This document shows positions 1 through 7,317 of a stretch of DNA of 20,200 bases, piece by piece (the first letter of the stretch is position 1; each line of letters opens with the position of its first letter). The position numbers were made by a program, and so were the translations under genes. The notes below the pieces were generated by a model. The model worked only from the letters and a program-made list of their open reading frames with translations, was not told the origin of the DNA and did no database searches. Source of the DNA: Desulfovibrio sp. GTDB taxonomy: Bacteria > Desulfobacterota > Desulfovibrionia > Desulfovibrionales > Desulfovibrionaceae. The stretch covers positions 1-20,200 of the forward strand of contig VSMX01000018.1 of the NCBI GenBank assembly GCA_009773975.1, in the 5' to 3' direction.

Positions 1-1
1 G

Positions 2-805
2 ATAATAGCCCAGGCGCTCAAAGGCATCAAGCACAAGATTTTTGTGATGAGCGGCAAGGGCGGCGTGGGCAAAAGCTCGGTCACGGTCAATCTGGCCGCG
101 GCCCTGGCGCAAAATGGCCGCAAGGTCGGCATCATGGATGTTGATATTCATGGGCCGAGCGTGCCAAATCTTCTGGGATTGAAATCGACTATCGAGGTTG
201 ACCCCTTTGACCAGATGCTTCTGCCCGCGAAGTATAATGAAAATCTTTCCGTCATTTCAATGGATACCTTGCTTGAGGACAGGGATCAGGCCATTTTGTG
301 GCGCGGGCCCAAAAAGGCATCGGCCATCCGGCAATTTTTGGCGGATGTCAAATGGGGAAATCTGGATTACCTGATAATCGATTCGCCTCCCGGAACAGGA
401 GACGAGCACATGACCGTGCTCAAAAGCATTCCCGACGCAAAGTGCGTGGTTGTTACCACCCCGCAGGAAATCTCGCTGGCCGATGTGCGCAAGGCTGTGA
501 ATTTCCTGCAATATACCAATGCCGAAATCCTGGGCATTGTGGAAAACATGAGCGGCCTGGCCTGTCCCAACTGCGGCATGGAAATCAATCTTTTCAAAAA
601 GGGCGGCGGCGAGGAATTGGCCAAAAGCCATGGCCTTGCCTTTCTGGGCGCGATTCCCCTGGATCCCGCGGCTGTTGTTTCGGCCGACATGGGCCAGCCC
701 GTGGTTTACCTCAATGAGAACAGCCCGGCCAAAAAGGCTTTCCTGGATTTGTCGGCTGCCATAGCCAGGGCCGCAGACAGCAGCATCGAATCGCTTGCAA
801 ACTAA
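2..805 (+). CDS. mrp: Mrp/NBP35 family iron-sulfur cluster carrier ATPase, 5' end outside window
   Basis: P-loop ATPase of the Mrp/NBP35 (ApbC) family, which in characterised members binds a transferable [4Fe-4S] cluster and delivers it to apoproteins in the cytoplasm. The reading frame is open to the left edge, and the residues before the first visible ATG (position 44) fit the family (an IKHKIFVMSGKGG-type entry), so the gene starts upstream of the window. Visible features are the deviant Walker A motif GKGGVGKSS, the switch region DSPPGTGDEH, and the C-terminal CPNCG motif, whose two cysteines are the usual cluster ligands at the dimer interface. About 268 residues are visible and the C terminus looks complete. 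A strong inverted repeat follows the stop codon. The family is clear; the physiological client is not known from sequence. Confidence 0.93.
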   Translation: MIAQALKGIKHKIFVMSGKGGVGKSSVTVNLAAALAQNGRKVGIMDVDIHGPSVPNLLGLKSTIEVDPFDQMLLPAKYNENLSVISMDTLLEDRDQAILWRGPKKASAIRQFLADVKWGNLDYLIIDSPPGTGDEHMTVLKSIPDAKCVVVTTPQEISLADVRKAVNFLQYTNAEILGIVENMSGLACPNCGMEINLFKKGGGEELAKSHGLAFLGAIPLDPAAVVSADMGQPVVYLNENSPAKKAFLDLSAAIARAADSSIESLAN

Positions 806-806
806 A

Positions 807-844
807 CACAGCAGAAAGAGGCCCCTGGGCCTCTTTCTGCTGTG
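807..844 (+). terminator. Perfect 18-bp inverted repeat after mrp
   Basis: The arms at 807-824 and 827-844 are exactly complementary (18 bp, with a 2-nt centre that would open to a small loop). The repeat starts two bases after the mrp stop. There is no T-run on the + strand side, so it is either a non-canonical terminator or an mRNA-stabilising 3' hairpin. On the - strand it is followed by TTTAGTTTG, which is slightly more terminator-like. Confidence 0.6.
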
Positions 845-1136
845 CCGCAGCCCGCAAACAATTATTCAGAATACTTCACAAGAACACTACAGAAAATCAG
901 TTTGTGGCCGATATAAGCAATATCTGAATTATCTTGCATTTTATTTTGCATGGAATTAAGGTTTTATATGGCCCAGAAAATGGAAAATGCCTCCCGGATA
1001 ACGCCTCTTGCAGCGGCAAAAATTTTGTCCTGGCAAATGTCTGGGCAAAAGCCCAGGCGTCGTCAAAAGAGTATCGGGACTGTTTGCAATTTCCGGGCTT
1101 TTTCCGGCCCGGCAATTTTCCCCAAAGGAAGAGTCG
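845..1136. other. Intergenic region upstream of pgsA with two hairpins
   Basis: This stretch of 292 bases holds no credible gene; the open frames in it lack ribosome binding sites and resemble nothing I know. It is AT-rich to about 970. It then carries two short perfect hairpins, CTGGGC-AAAA-GCCCAG (1041-1056) and CCGGGC/GCCCGG (1093-1112), the latter followed by CAATTTTC just before the pgsA ribosome binding site. They could act as an attenuator or leader structure for the pgsA operon. I could not pick out a convincing promoter. Confidence 0.3.
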
Positions 1137-1682
1137 ATGCTCAACCTTGCCAATAAAATCACCCTGCTCAGAATTTTAATGACGCCGCTTGTTGTCATTC
1201 TGCTATATTTTCCCGGTCCGATAACCTGCATTATAGCGGTACTTGTCTTTATTTTCGCCTCCATAACCGACTGGATAGACGGCTATGTCGCGCGGCATGA
1301 AAACATGGTCACAAGCATGGGCAAATTCCTGGATCCGCTTGCGGACAAGGTTCTGATTTGTTCGGTATTGATAATGTTTGTGCAGTTGAACTGGGCCCCG
1401 GCCTGGGTTGTCATTGTTATTGTCTGCCGTGAGCTTGTGGTCACAGGGCTAAGGGCAATAGCCATAGACGAGGGCATAGTGCTGGCCGCGGACAAATTCG
1501 GCAAAATCAAGACAGTGCTCCAGATTTTGGCCATTGTCCCCCTGACTCTCCATTATCCGCTTTTCGGTATTGAAGTCTGGCCAGTTGGCGAATGGCTGCT
1601 CTATGCGGCCATGATTGTCGCTGTCATTTCCGGTTCAAATTATTGTTATTATTTCTATACCCACACAAAAACAGGAAAATAA
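1137..1682 (+). CDS. pgsA: CDP-diacylglycerol-glycerol-3-phosphate 3-phosphatidyltransferase
   Basis: Membrane enzyme that transfers the phosphatidyl group of CDP-diacylglycerol to glycerol-3-phosphate, the committed step to phosphatidylglycerol and cardiolipin. The complete CDP-alcohol phosphotransferase signature D-x2-D-G-x2-A-R-x8-G-x3-D-x3-D is present at residues 45-70 (DWIDGYVAR ... GKFLDPLAD), and all the aspartates are there. Several hydrophobic membrane helices (around residues 12-44, 73-105, 125-145, 152-170) fit the family. The length of 181 aa is typical. I chose ATG 1137 because AAAGGAAGAG lies just upstream and MLNLANKITLLRI is the usual N terminus; the frame extends further upstream without family resemblance. 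It heads a tight cluster with the next three genes (gaps 13, 1 and 24 nt). Confidence 0.95.
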   Translation: MLNLANKITLLRILMTPLVVILLYFPGPITCIIAVLVFIFASITDWIDGYVARHENMVTSMGKFLDPLADKVLICSVLIMFVQLNWAPAWVVIVIVCRELVVTGLRAIAIDEGIVLAADKFGKIKTVLQILAIVPLTLHYPLFGIEVWPVGEWLLYAAMIVAVISGSNYCYYFYTHTKTGK

Positions 1683-1695
1683 CAAGAAATTAGCC

Positions 1696-1947
1696 ATGGG
1701 CAATTTGCAGATCCGCCTCAAAAACTGTATCCAGACAATTCTGGATCTCGAGCCTGCCATAAGCAGCACAAACGGCATCTTCTTTGAAGAGGACTTTGTG
1801 TCCCTGAAACACTATCTCGGCCGTGTTGACAAAATGGACCTGGCCGAAGACGATGTTCTGCAACTGGAAAAAGCGACATCCGAATTTCTTGCGGATGTGG
1901 AATGCAACTCTTCCAAAACCATGGCCAGCGGCCATATCCTGCAATAA
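1696..1947 (+). CDS. Small conserved-context protein of unknown function (83 aa)
   Basis: I do not recognise this protein. It is an 83-residue, acidic, soluble, apparently helical product with no signal peptide or membrane segment. It has two cysteines that do not form a CxxC motif. The start ATG 1696 lies 13 nt after the pgsA stop; the upstream bases give only a weak ribosome binding site, so translation may be coupled to pgsA. Its stop codon is separated from the ATG of the ftsB-like gene by one base. That packing between pgsA and a division gene argues that it is expressed and belongs to the same operon. The codon use matches its neighbours. The function is open; a role connected with the division protein is only a guess from position. 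Confidence 0.75.
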   Translation: MGNLQIRLKNCIQTILDLEPAISSTNGIFFEEDFVSLKHYLGRVDKMDLAEDDVLQLEKATSEFLADVECNSSKTMASGHILQ

Positions 1948-1948
1948 C

Positions 1949-2230
1949 ATGATTTGGCGAGTCGTTATTCTCATGGCGCTTGGAATATGCAATGTGGTGC
2001 TGTTTACCCGTGTAATCTGGGGTTCAACCGGAATTCTGGAATACCGGGAACTGAAGGCGCGCCATGAATCCCTGCAAAACGAAATAGACAGCCTGGATGC
2101 GCAAAACCTTTCGCTCAGCAAGGAAATTCGGCTTTTGCAGTCCGACAACAAGTATGTGGAAAAAGTCATTCGGCAGCGGTTGCATTATGTCCGCGACAAT
2201 GAAATCCTTTATATCTTCGGGAAACAATAG
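1949..2230 (+). CDS. FtsB/DivIC-type septum formation initiator
   Basis: A 93-residue bitopic membrane protein of the DivIC/FtsB family (Pfam family DivIC). In studied bacteria it forms a complex with FtsL and FtsQ/DivIB at the division septum. An N-terminal transmembrane helix (about residues 4-24, starting IWRVVILMALG) is followed by a heptad-like coiled coil (about 32-72, with LKARHESLQNEIDSLDAQN) and a conserved short tail, RQRLHYVRDNEILYIF, that matches the family end. I chose ATG 1949 because it gives exactly the family length and places a short cytoplasmic tail before the membrane helix; upstream in-frame sequence overlaps the preceding gene in another frame. It is one base downstream of the 83-aa gene, suggesting translational coupling. 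Whether to call it FtsB or DivIC cannot be settled by sequence alone. Confidence 0.88.
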   Translation: MIWRVVILMALGICNVVLFTRVIWGSTGILEYRELKARHESLQNEIDSLDAQNLSLSKEIRLLQSDNKYVEKVIRQRLHYVRDNEILYIFGKQ

Positions 2231-2254
2231 CAAATCAACCGGGGGCAATAAGCA

Positions 2255-4084
2255 ATGACAGAAAAAATTGAATGGTACCGGGAAGTTCTCGAGCTTGAGC
2301 CCAATTCAAAGGTTTTTTTGCCGCTTGCCAAACTGCTGGTGGAAGAAAACGGGGACAGCCAGGCGATTGATATCCTGCAGCGCGGCCTGGACCGTCATCC
2401 CGATTTTCTGGAAGCCAGGCTGTTTTTGATCGAACTGCTCTATAAAACCGGCAAAAATGACGAACGTGACGCCGAAGTAAAAAAACTCGGCAAAATGTTC
2501 GCCACCTACGCCGGGTTCTGGCAAGCCTGGGCTGCCTGTCTTTCTGGCGACAACGAGCAGGACACGGCTTCCGTGTTGCGTTTTCTTGCCGCAACATTCC
2601 TGCATGGCCCGCTTTCACTGCATGAAGTCCTCAACAGGGGCCTTGCATCCTATATTCCCCAGACGCGCATGGCTGCCCCAAAAATTGAAGCGAAAACCCC
2701 TGCGGAAGAACAGGCGGCAGAAGCGGACAACGAAGCCATTGCCGGGGAAACAGCCGGACAGCCGGATATTGAACATGTCAATAACCATACCCTGGAAGAA
2801 ATTGTCCAGCCTGTAGCCGAAGAAAACCCTGTCGAAATTGCGGCGGCTGAAGAAGCAGGCGAAAGCCCGGAGGCCGAAATTGCAGCCTTGCCAGTGGAAC
2901 ATCCGGCAGAAGAAATGGCTGCGGAACCGGAAGCCGGGGAAGCGGAAGGCACTGAAAGCCCGGCGGCTGAGGAAGGGCAGCCCGCGCCGGAAGATCAAAC
3001 CGCGGCTGCAGAGCAGGCTGTGGTTGCGGAGACAACTCAAGAAGCACTGGCCGAACAGGAAGAACCCGCGCTGGAAGCAGAGGCGGCGACTGAAGAACTG
3101 GCTGCGAGTGAAGAATTTGAGGCCGATGAAGCTGTAATCACCGAGCCCGCAAGCGGAGAATCTGCTGTCGGGGAGAGCCCGGCAGCAATGATGGAAGAAA
3201 TCGCGGCACAAGTTATGGAAACCGAGCCTCCCGCGCAGGAAGAAGATATGGTTTCCAATGCGGCGGAGGTTGAAGCTTTCGCAAGTACGGCAATAACAGA
3301 AGATCAGGAGCCCCTGGCGCAAGAAAATCCCGAAGCCCCACTTGCCTCGGAACAAACCCCTGTGATGCCGGAAGAAAACGAGGCAGCCGAAACGGAAGAA
3401 CCTGTCGAAGCCCAGCCTGAAATGCCGGAAGAAGCGCTTGCCGCAAAACAGGAAGAAACACTCCCGGCCCCGGAGACGGAAAAACTGCCGGGCACGGAAC
3501 AAGTTCCGGCTGAAAGCCTGTTTTCTGCGCCCCCAACTCTTGAGGAAATCCGGGAAGCCGCCAACGATGGGGAGGACGATGTTGCCGGAACCGGCGGAGA
3601 ATCCCTGCAAACAATTTTCGAACAGAACATTGCTCCCGGAAATCCGGAAACGCCGCAGGCCACGGAAAATTTGTCCAGCGAAACATCTGCTTCGGCTTTG
3701 CCTGTTGTCGAGACCGCGCAACCCGCCCCGGCAGAACAGGCCGATGAGCTTGCCGCAGAAGAATATACGCCCAAATTCGAGGACAGGGGCCAACAATACA
3801 CTGTCCGCACACGTTCGATGGCCGAAGTCCTGGCCGAACAGGACGATCTTGAGGGGGCCCTCGCGATTTACAGAGAATTGCTGGCGGCAGCCCCGGAAGG
3901 CACGGAAAAAAACGATTTGCAATTGAGAACATCCACGCTTGCGCAAAAATTACTGGAAGCGCAGGAAGCAGCTTCCGCGCCGGTGGAATATGAACCAGGC
4001 AGCATTTCATCCAAAAGCAGGGAAAAATTGATCAGCATGCTTGAAGCGCTGGCCAGGAGGGTCGAGGCAAGAGCCCAGAGCTGA
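2255..4084 (+). CDS. TPR protein with a long acidic Ala/Glu/Pro-rich middle
   Basis: A 609-residue protein, apparently cytoplasmic (no signal peptide or membrane helix). Residues 1-95 contain tetratricopeptide-like helical repeats (a W-x-R-x-V-L-x-L-x-P-x-S start, then LAKLLVEENGDSQAIDIL and a third helix pair). Residues about 140-490 are low complexity, dominated by Ala, Glu and Pro with many EEA, AEE and PEE steps, strongly acidic and probably disordered. Residues about 515-600 return to a TPR-like fold (MAEVLAEQDDLEGALAIYREL). The start ATG 2255 follows a GGGGGC stretch at a workable distance. It is the last gene of the pgsA cluster. TPR ends joined by a flexible linker suggest a scaffold between partners, but the partners are unknown. 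A long open frame on the opposite strand results from the biased composition and is not a gene. Confidence 0.85.
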   Translation: MTEKIEWYREVLELEPNSKVFLPLAKLLVEENGDSQAIDILQRGLDRHPDFLEARLFLIELLYKTGKNDERDAEVKKLGKMFATYAGFWQAWAACLSGDNEQDTASVLRFLAATFLHGPLSLHEVLNRGLASYIPQTRMAAPKIEAKTPAEEQAAEADNEAIAGETAGQPDIEHVNNHTLEEIVQPVAEENPVEIAAAEEAGESPEAEIAALPVEHPAEEMAAEPEAGEAEGTESPAAEEGQPAPEDQTAAAEQAVVAETTQEALAEQEEPALEAEAATEELAASEEFEADEAVITEPASGESAVGESPAAMMEEIAAQVMETEPPAQEEDMVSNAAEVEAFASTAITEDQEPLAQENPEAPLASEQTPVMPEENEAAETEEPVEAQPEMPEEALAAKQEETLPAPETEKLPGTEQVPAESLFSAPPTLEEIREAANDGEDDVAGTGGESLQTIFEQNIAPGNPETPQATENLSSETSASALPVVETAQPAPAEQADELAAEEYTPKFEDRGQQYTVRTRSMAEVLAEQDDLEGALAIYRELLAAAPEGTEKNDLQLRTSTLAQKLLEAQEAASAPVEYEPGSISSKSREKLISMLEALARRVEARAQS

Positions 4085-4110
4085 AAGCAAGCGCAAAGCC
4101 CCATACTGCC

Positions 4111-4149
4111 CTGCCCCAACGAAAAGCATGTTTTTTCGTGAAGCGGCAG
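4111..4149 (+). terminator. Possible terminator hairpin after the TPR gene
   Basis: A composite hairpin lies 27 bases after the stop. The inner stem ACGAAAA/TTTTCGT (4119-4125 with 4133-4139) contains a T-rich right arm, and an outer CTGCC/GGCAG pair (4111-4115 with 4145-4149) encloses it. There is no long T-run after the outer stem, so terminator function is plausible but unproven. Confidence 0.4.
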
Positions 4150-4160
4150 GACTTGCTGGT

Positions 4161-4180
4161 TGAAACGCAAAAGCGTTTCA
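4161..4180. other. 8-bp perfect hairpin TGAAACGC-AAAA-GCGTTTCA
   Basis: The arms 4161-4168 and 4173-4180 are exactly complementary around an AAAA loop. It sits between the TPR-gene hairpin and the first family 1 repeat. It could be a second terminator or part of the repeat's outer structure. Confidence 0.45.
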
Positions 4181-4190
4181 ACTATTGATG

Positions 4191-4368
4191 TTTCAGTTCA
4201 TATCCAAACATGTCTGGAGATAAACTGAAAAGATCGTCTGCCAATAAGCGTGGTTTTGCGTTGCTGTCGATTTCTGTATGCCAGTGGCTAACAGAAACGG
4301 CCTGCGGGCGTCCACAGGACTCGCTGGCAGACTTACGCCGCTACGCGCTGGGCTTTGGCCCTGCGTAC
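4191..4368 (+). repeat. Family 1 structured intergenic repeat, copy A
   Basis: Copy A of a dispersed intergenic repeat found three times in this window (also 12315-12490 and 15965-16140, all on the + strand). It opens with a hairpin TTTCAGTT/AACTGAAA (4191-4198 with 4223-4230) placed directly before AGATCG, then carries the core AAGCGTGGTTTTGCGTTGC. A short CTGT/ACAG stem follows, in which six apical bases present in the other copies are missing. Next come a TCC-ACA-GGA stem (4311-4319) and an end hairpin TACGC/GCGTA (4342-4346 with 4363-4367). By hand count it is about 85% identical to copy C over some 118 aligned positions outside the gap. It ends 10 bases before family 2 copy B. I do not recognise it as a named element. 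Confidence 0.8.
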
Positions 4369-4378
4369 TGATGATTTG

Positions 4379-4607
4379 GAGTATTTTCATTTTGAAAATG
4401 CTCTGGTGGCTGCGAGAGCAGACACCCGCGCCGGCCAGCCCTGAAGGCCGTCCCGCAGGGACGTTTGCCTTGCCAGCTTTGCCGGCTTGCGCAAAAGGAC
4501 AGCAGAGCTAATGAAGCCGCAGCTTGCCTGCGGCTGAATTGGTGGCAGCGCAAATGAATGAAAATATCCATCGGAAATGGATTTTTTTTCATTCAATAAA
4601 TGCTATA
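4379..4607 (+). repeat. Family 2 structured intergenic repeat, copy B
   Basis: A 229-nt element that recurs as the reverse complement at 18711-18936, roughly 90% identical by hand count with five gap positions. Reading along the + strand it holds these hairpins in order: GAGTATTTTC.../GAAAATGCTC (4379-4403); GGTG-GCTGC/GCAG-CACC; a TTTGC/GCAAA stem enclosing GCCAGC-TTT-GCCGGC; AGCCGCAG/CTGCGGCT; and an AT-rich stem GAATGAAAA/TTTTCATTC holding ATCCAT/ATGGAT. It ends in AATAAATGCTATA. Identity with copy E stops sharply after that, which defines the boundary. It lies head to tail after family 1 copy A and directly upstream of the lipoprotein gene. The element can be translated on the - strand, but I do not think it is coding (see findings). 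Confidence 0.85.
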
Positions 4608-4609
4608 GT
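4601..4609 (+). promoter_or_regulatory. Possible extended -10 promoter (TGCTATAGT) at the end of repeat B
   Basis: TG-C-TATAGT resembles an extended -10 (TGnTATAAT) and lies about 57 bases before the lipoprotein start codon at 4666. No good -35 hexamer is visible 17 bases upstream (ATTTTT), which an extended -10 can tolerate. The same motif occurs at the equivalent end of copy E upstream of hpt. Confidence 0.4.
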
Positions 4610-4665
4610 AAATCATCAGTAATTAATTCTTGAAGGCCACAATGACGAGGAGACAAGAGGAGACA

Positions 4666-6240
4666 ATGGTGCTGCACTCATATCTACGATCTGTTTTGAT
4701 TCTTGCCCTTGGGCTGGCTATATGCGCATGCAGCTCGTATCAGCCTACCAAGGAAGTCTGGAAAACGACGAAGGGCTTGTGGAATACCTATGTAAGCCCC
4801 GCGGCCAGAGTAGACTATGAGGAAAAGGGAGAGCTGTCTCCACAGGCGCGGGCCCTGTCCACCGCCATGATTGGCATTGACAGGCAGCTTGGCAATCTCG
4901 AAAGAACAATGCAAAACGCGGACCGGCCGCCAACACGCGAATGGCTGAGCCGCTTCCTTTCCAGCTTTCCCTGGATAAGCGGCTTTGCCGGCGTAAAATA
5001 CGATGGCACAATTCTTGGACAAGAACCGCCGGAATCCCTCAAGGAGCTTGATTTTAACGGTCTGCTTTACGAAGACAGGAAACAGAACAGCCGCGCGCTA
5101 CGGGCCGATGTGCAGCCCAGCCCGCTTGGACCGGAAGTAATGCTGGCCGCGCCGCTTTATGACGGCATGGATTTTCTCGGCCTTGTTGTCGCATATTTCG
5201 ATATGCGCAACCTGATGCAATACGCGAAAGATCCAAAGGATATCGTCATTCTTTGCCCGACCGCCCTGCTCTGGCCCGGAAAATATGAATTTACGGCAAC
5301 GCCGCTGGCCTCTACCGACTGGAGCAAGGTTGTAACCGAGAGCACATACGGCACCTGCACCAATTCCAGTGGCACATTTTTCTATATGGTGCGTTATTTG
5401 GGCAATTTGCCGCTTATTTTCGCAACGCCGGAAAAGGGTAATTTCCCCGAGGGGGACGGCAGTCTTGAACAGGGCTTTGCTGTCTTCCCGAAAGAACGGG
5501 AAAAGCTTCCGCCGCCGCCATTGCCGGAGCGCAAGCCAGGGGAGGGCAAGGATTACAGTTCATTTGGCGCATCCGAGGAAGAGCCGGAAGTTCCCGAACA
5601 GCCAGAAGGCATGGAACAGGAAGGCCAGCCCGCGCAAGAAGCGGCCCCCGCCGAACAACAGCCCCGGCAAAGACGCGCTGGACGGCAGGCCAATGAAATC
5701 GAGCCCGGGAGCCGTGAAAGCCTGCTCCTGAAGGGCGGTCGTGGCGCACAGAGACGGCGTGTGCAGGAAAGGATGCTGGAAGGTGAAAATATTGAAATAG
5801 AGCGTGTGGAAAGGGCCAGGACTCCGCGCAGACTACCAGAACCCACCCTGGATCTTATTCCTGATTCGGATGGGCCGACGCTTTCTGGCGGACGACCCAG
5901 CCCCTTTGGTCCACGCGAGGAGAAAAAAGAGCCCCAGGCAAGCGAGCAGCCTGCAAGCCAGCAGAAAACTGGAACACCGGCAGCAGACCCAGCAAAACCG
6001 GAAGCTGCCCCGGCAAAGCCTGAACCGGCAAATGACAATGGCGATAGACTGGCAGACGGCGAACCGGCCGACGGCGCTGAGCAGGCCAAACCAGCTGAAA
6101 CGCCCGAAAGCAAGCCGGCCGATGCGCCAAAAGCGGAAGAAAGGCCGGCCGATGCAAAGGCAGAACCCGAAAAGAAAGAGGACACAGGCCCGAGATTGCT
6201 TCCGGGGGGCAGGCCCAGTCCCTTTGGTCCCCGGAATTGA
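4666..6240 (+). CDS. Lipoprotein of unknown function with repeated C-terminal GGRPSPFGPR motif
   Basis: A 524-residue protein not recognised as a named family. A hydrophobic signal segment (residues about 8-19) ends in the lipobox I-C-A-C, with Cys22 as the likely lipidated residue, so it is probably anchored in the envelope. Residues about 30-275 look globular; the alternation of segments such as AAPLYDGMDFLGLVVAYFD is reminiscent of a periplasmic PAS/Cache-like sensor fold, but that is only an impression. Residues about 285-524 are low complexity (Pro, Glu, Ala, Lys, Gln). GGRPSPFGPR occurs twice, at 5887-5916 and at 6205-6234 as the very C terminus. I preferred ATG 4666 because GAGGAG lies upstream and it gives a normal signal peptide; ATG 4642 or TTG 4630 in the same frame are alternatives. 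It may be transcribed from the end of repeat B. Confidence 0.85.
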   Translation: MVLHSYLRSVLILALGLAICACSSYQPTKEVWKTTKGLWNTYVSPAARVDYEEKGELSPQARALSTAMIGIDRQLGNLERTMQNADRPPTREWLSRFLSSFPWISGFAGVKYDGTILGQEPPESLKELDFNGLLYEDRKQNSRALRADVQPSPLGPEVMLAAPLYDGMDFLGLVVAYFDMRNLMQYAKDPKDIVILCPTALLWPGKYEFTATPLASTDWSKVVTESTYGTCTNSSGTFFYMVRYLGNLPLIFATPEKGNFPEGDGSLEQGFAVFPKEREKLPPPPLPERKPGEGKDYSSFGASEEEPEVPEQPEGMEQEGQPAQEAAPAEQQPRQRRAGRQANEIEPGSRESLLLKGGRGAQRRRVQERMLEGENIEIERVERARTPRRLPEPTLDLIPDSDGPTLSGGRPSPFGPREEKKEPQASEQPASQQKTGTPAADPAKPEAAPAKPEPANDNGDRLADGEPADGAEQAKPAETPESKPADAPKAEERPADAKAEPEKKEDTGPRLLPGGRPSPFGPRN

Positions 6241-6255
6241 TGTCATGACCAGAAA

Positions 6256-6283
6256 TTGAAGTCATAACGTGTAACCATACGAT
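6256..6283 (+). promoter_or_regulatory. Possible fbp promoter
   Basis: TTGAAG (6256-6261), 16 bases, then TACGAT (6278-6283) is a modest sigma-70-type match upstream of fbp. It overlaps an imperfect tandem repeat (ATTGATGTCATGAC at 6236-6249, ATTGAAGTCATAAC at 6255-6268) that could be a regulator site. The first repeat unit overlaps the lipoprotein stop codon. Confidence 0.3.
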
Positions 6284-6309
6284 CACAACTTAGTTTTCTG
6301 GAGGTTTTT

Positions 6310-7317
6310 ATGGCTGACATTACAGTTACTGAACATCTGCTGCTGCATCAAAAAAAGACGCCGCAAGCCACAGGTCAGTTCACGGGTCTGCTCTATGACC
6401 TGATCCTCTCGGGCAAATCCATTGCCAGACGCATCAACAAGGCCGGGCTTCTGGATATTCTGGGCGGAACCGGAGAAGTCAATGTGCAGGGTGAAGACGT
6501 CCAGAAAATGGACTCCATTGCCAACAGGATCATGATTTACAGGATGGAGAGATGCGGCGCCCTGTGCGCCATGAGTTCCGAGGAAGAAGCGGAACTGATA
6601 AAGGTTGGGCCGGAGTTTCCGCGTGGAGACTATATCCTGATCTTTGACCCGCTGGATGGATCGTCAAATATAGACATCAATGTCGATGTAGGCACAATTT
6701 TTTCCATTTTGCGCCGTCCTGCGGGTTCCAAAGGCGAGGTTACCCTCGAAGACGTGCTGCAGCCCGGCATCCAGCAGGTGGGCGCCGGCTACATCCTCTA
6801 TGGGCCATCCACAATGCTTGTCCTGAGCACAGGCCAGGGTGTGCACGGCTTTACGCTTGACCCGGGCGTCGGTGAATTTTTGCTTTCCCATCCCGATATG
6901 CAAATTCCCGAACAGGGCTACATTTATTCCGTAAACGAAGGATACTGGCGTTACTGGGATCAGCCGGCACGCGAGGCCGTCAAGCATTTCCACAATGCCT
7001 ACAGTCCGGACGGCAAGCCCTATACGGCCCGTTATGTGGGCGCGCTTGTAGCCGATTTCCACCGCACACTCCTGCGTGGCGGCATCTATATGTATCCTGC
7101 CGACCAGCGCAAACCGGAAGGCAAGCTGCGCCTGATGTGCGAAGCCAATCCCCTGGCTTTTCTGGCCGAACAGGCCGGCGGACGCGCGAGTGATGGCAAG
7201 AACCGCATTCTGGAAAAGATGCCGAACAAGCTGCATGCCCGCACGCCGCTTTTCATCGGCTCGCGCAAGGATGTGGAAGCCGTTGAAAACATTTACGCGG
7301 ATTATGACGCGAGCTGA
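6310..7317 (+). CDS. fbp: Fructose-1,6-bisphosphatase class I
   Basis: Hydrolyses fructose-1,6-bisphosphate to fructose-6-phosphate and phosphate in gluconeogenesis, in the cytoplasm. The class I metal and substrate motif DPLDGSSNID is at residues 113-122. The upstream VNVQGEDVQKMD segment (57-68) corresponds to the conserved NVQGE region, and the C-terminal part has the YPAD ... GKLRLMCEANPLAF substrate-site block followed by EQAGG. The 335-aa length is normal for the family. The start is supported by CTGGAGGT upstream of ATG 6310. It is transcribed in the same direction as the lipoprotein gene, with 69 bases between them that may hold its own promoter. All key residues appear intact. Confidence 0.97.
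   Translation: MADITVTEHLLLHQKKTPQATGQFTGLLYDLILSGKSIARRINKAGLLDILGGTGEVNVQGEDVQKMDSIANRIMIYRMERCGALCAMSSEEEAELIKVGPEFPRGDYILIFDPLDGSSNIDINVDVGTIFSILRRPAGSKGEVTLEDVLQPGIQQVGAGYILYGPSTMLVLSTGQGVHGFTLDPGVGEFLLSHPDMQIPEQGYIYSVNEGYWRYWDQPAREAVKHFHNAYSPDGKPYTARYVGALVADFHRTLLRGGIYMYPADQRKPEGKLRLMCEANPLAFLAEQAGGRASDGKNRILEKMPNKLHARTPLFIGSRKDVEAVENIYADYDAS

Noticed and set aside
934..1179. Short open frames upstream of pgsA
   Set aside because: They are not supported by ribosome binding sites or recognisable sequence and overlap the pgsA start; the pgsA signature N terminus fixes the gene start at 1137.
2615..3946. A 443-codon open frame on the - strand
   Set aside because: It is antisense to the Ala/Glu/Pro-rich part of the TPR gene. 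The biased composition (GAA, GCA, CCG codons) keeps the opposite strand open; the translation is Arg/Phe/Cys-rich and resembles no protein.
4379..4607. Group II intron, integron attC or CRISPR explanation for the repeats
   Set aside because: There is no intron domain V-like end or reverse transcriptase, no attC core sites with cassette ORFs, and no regular repeat-spacer array.
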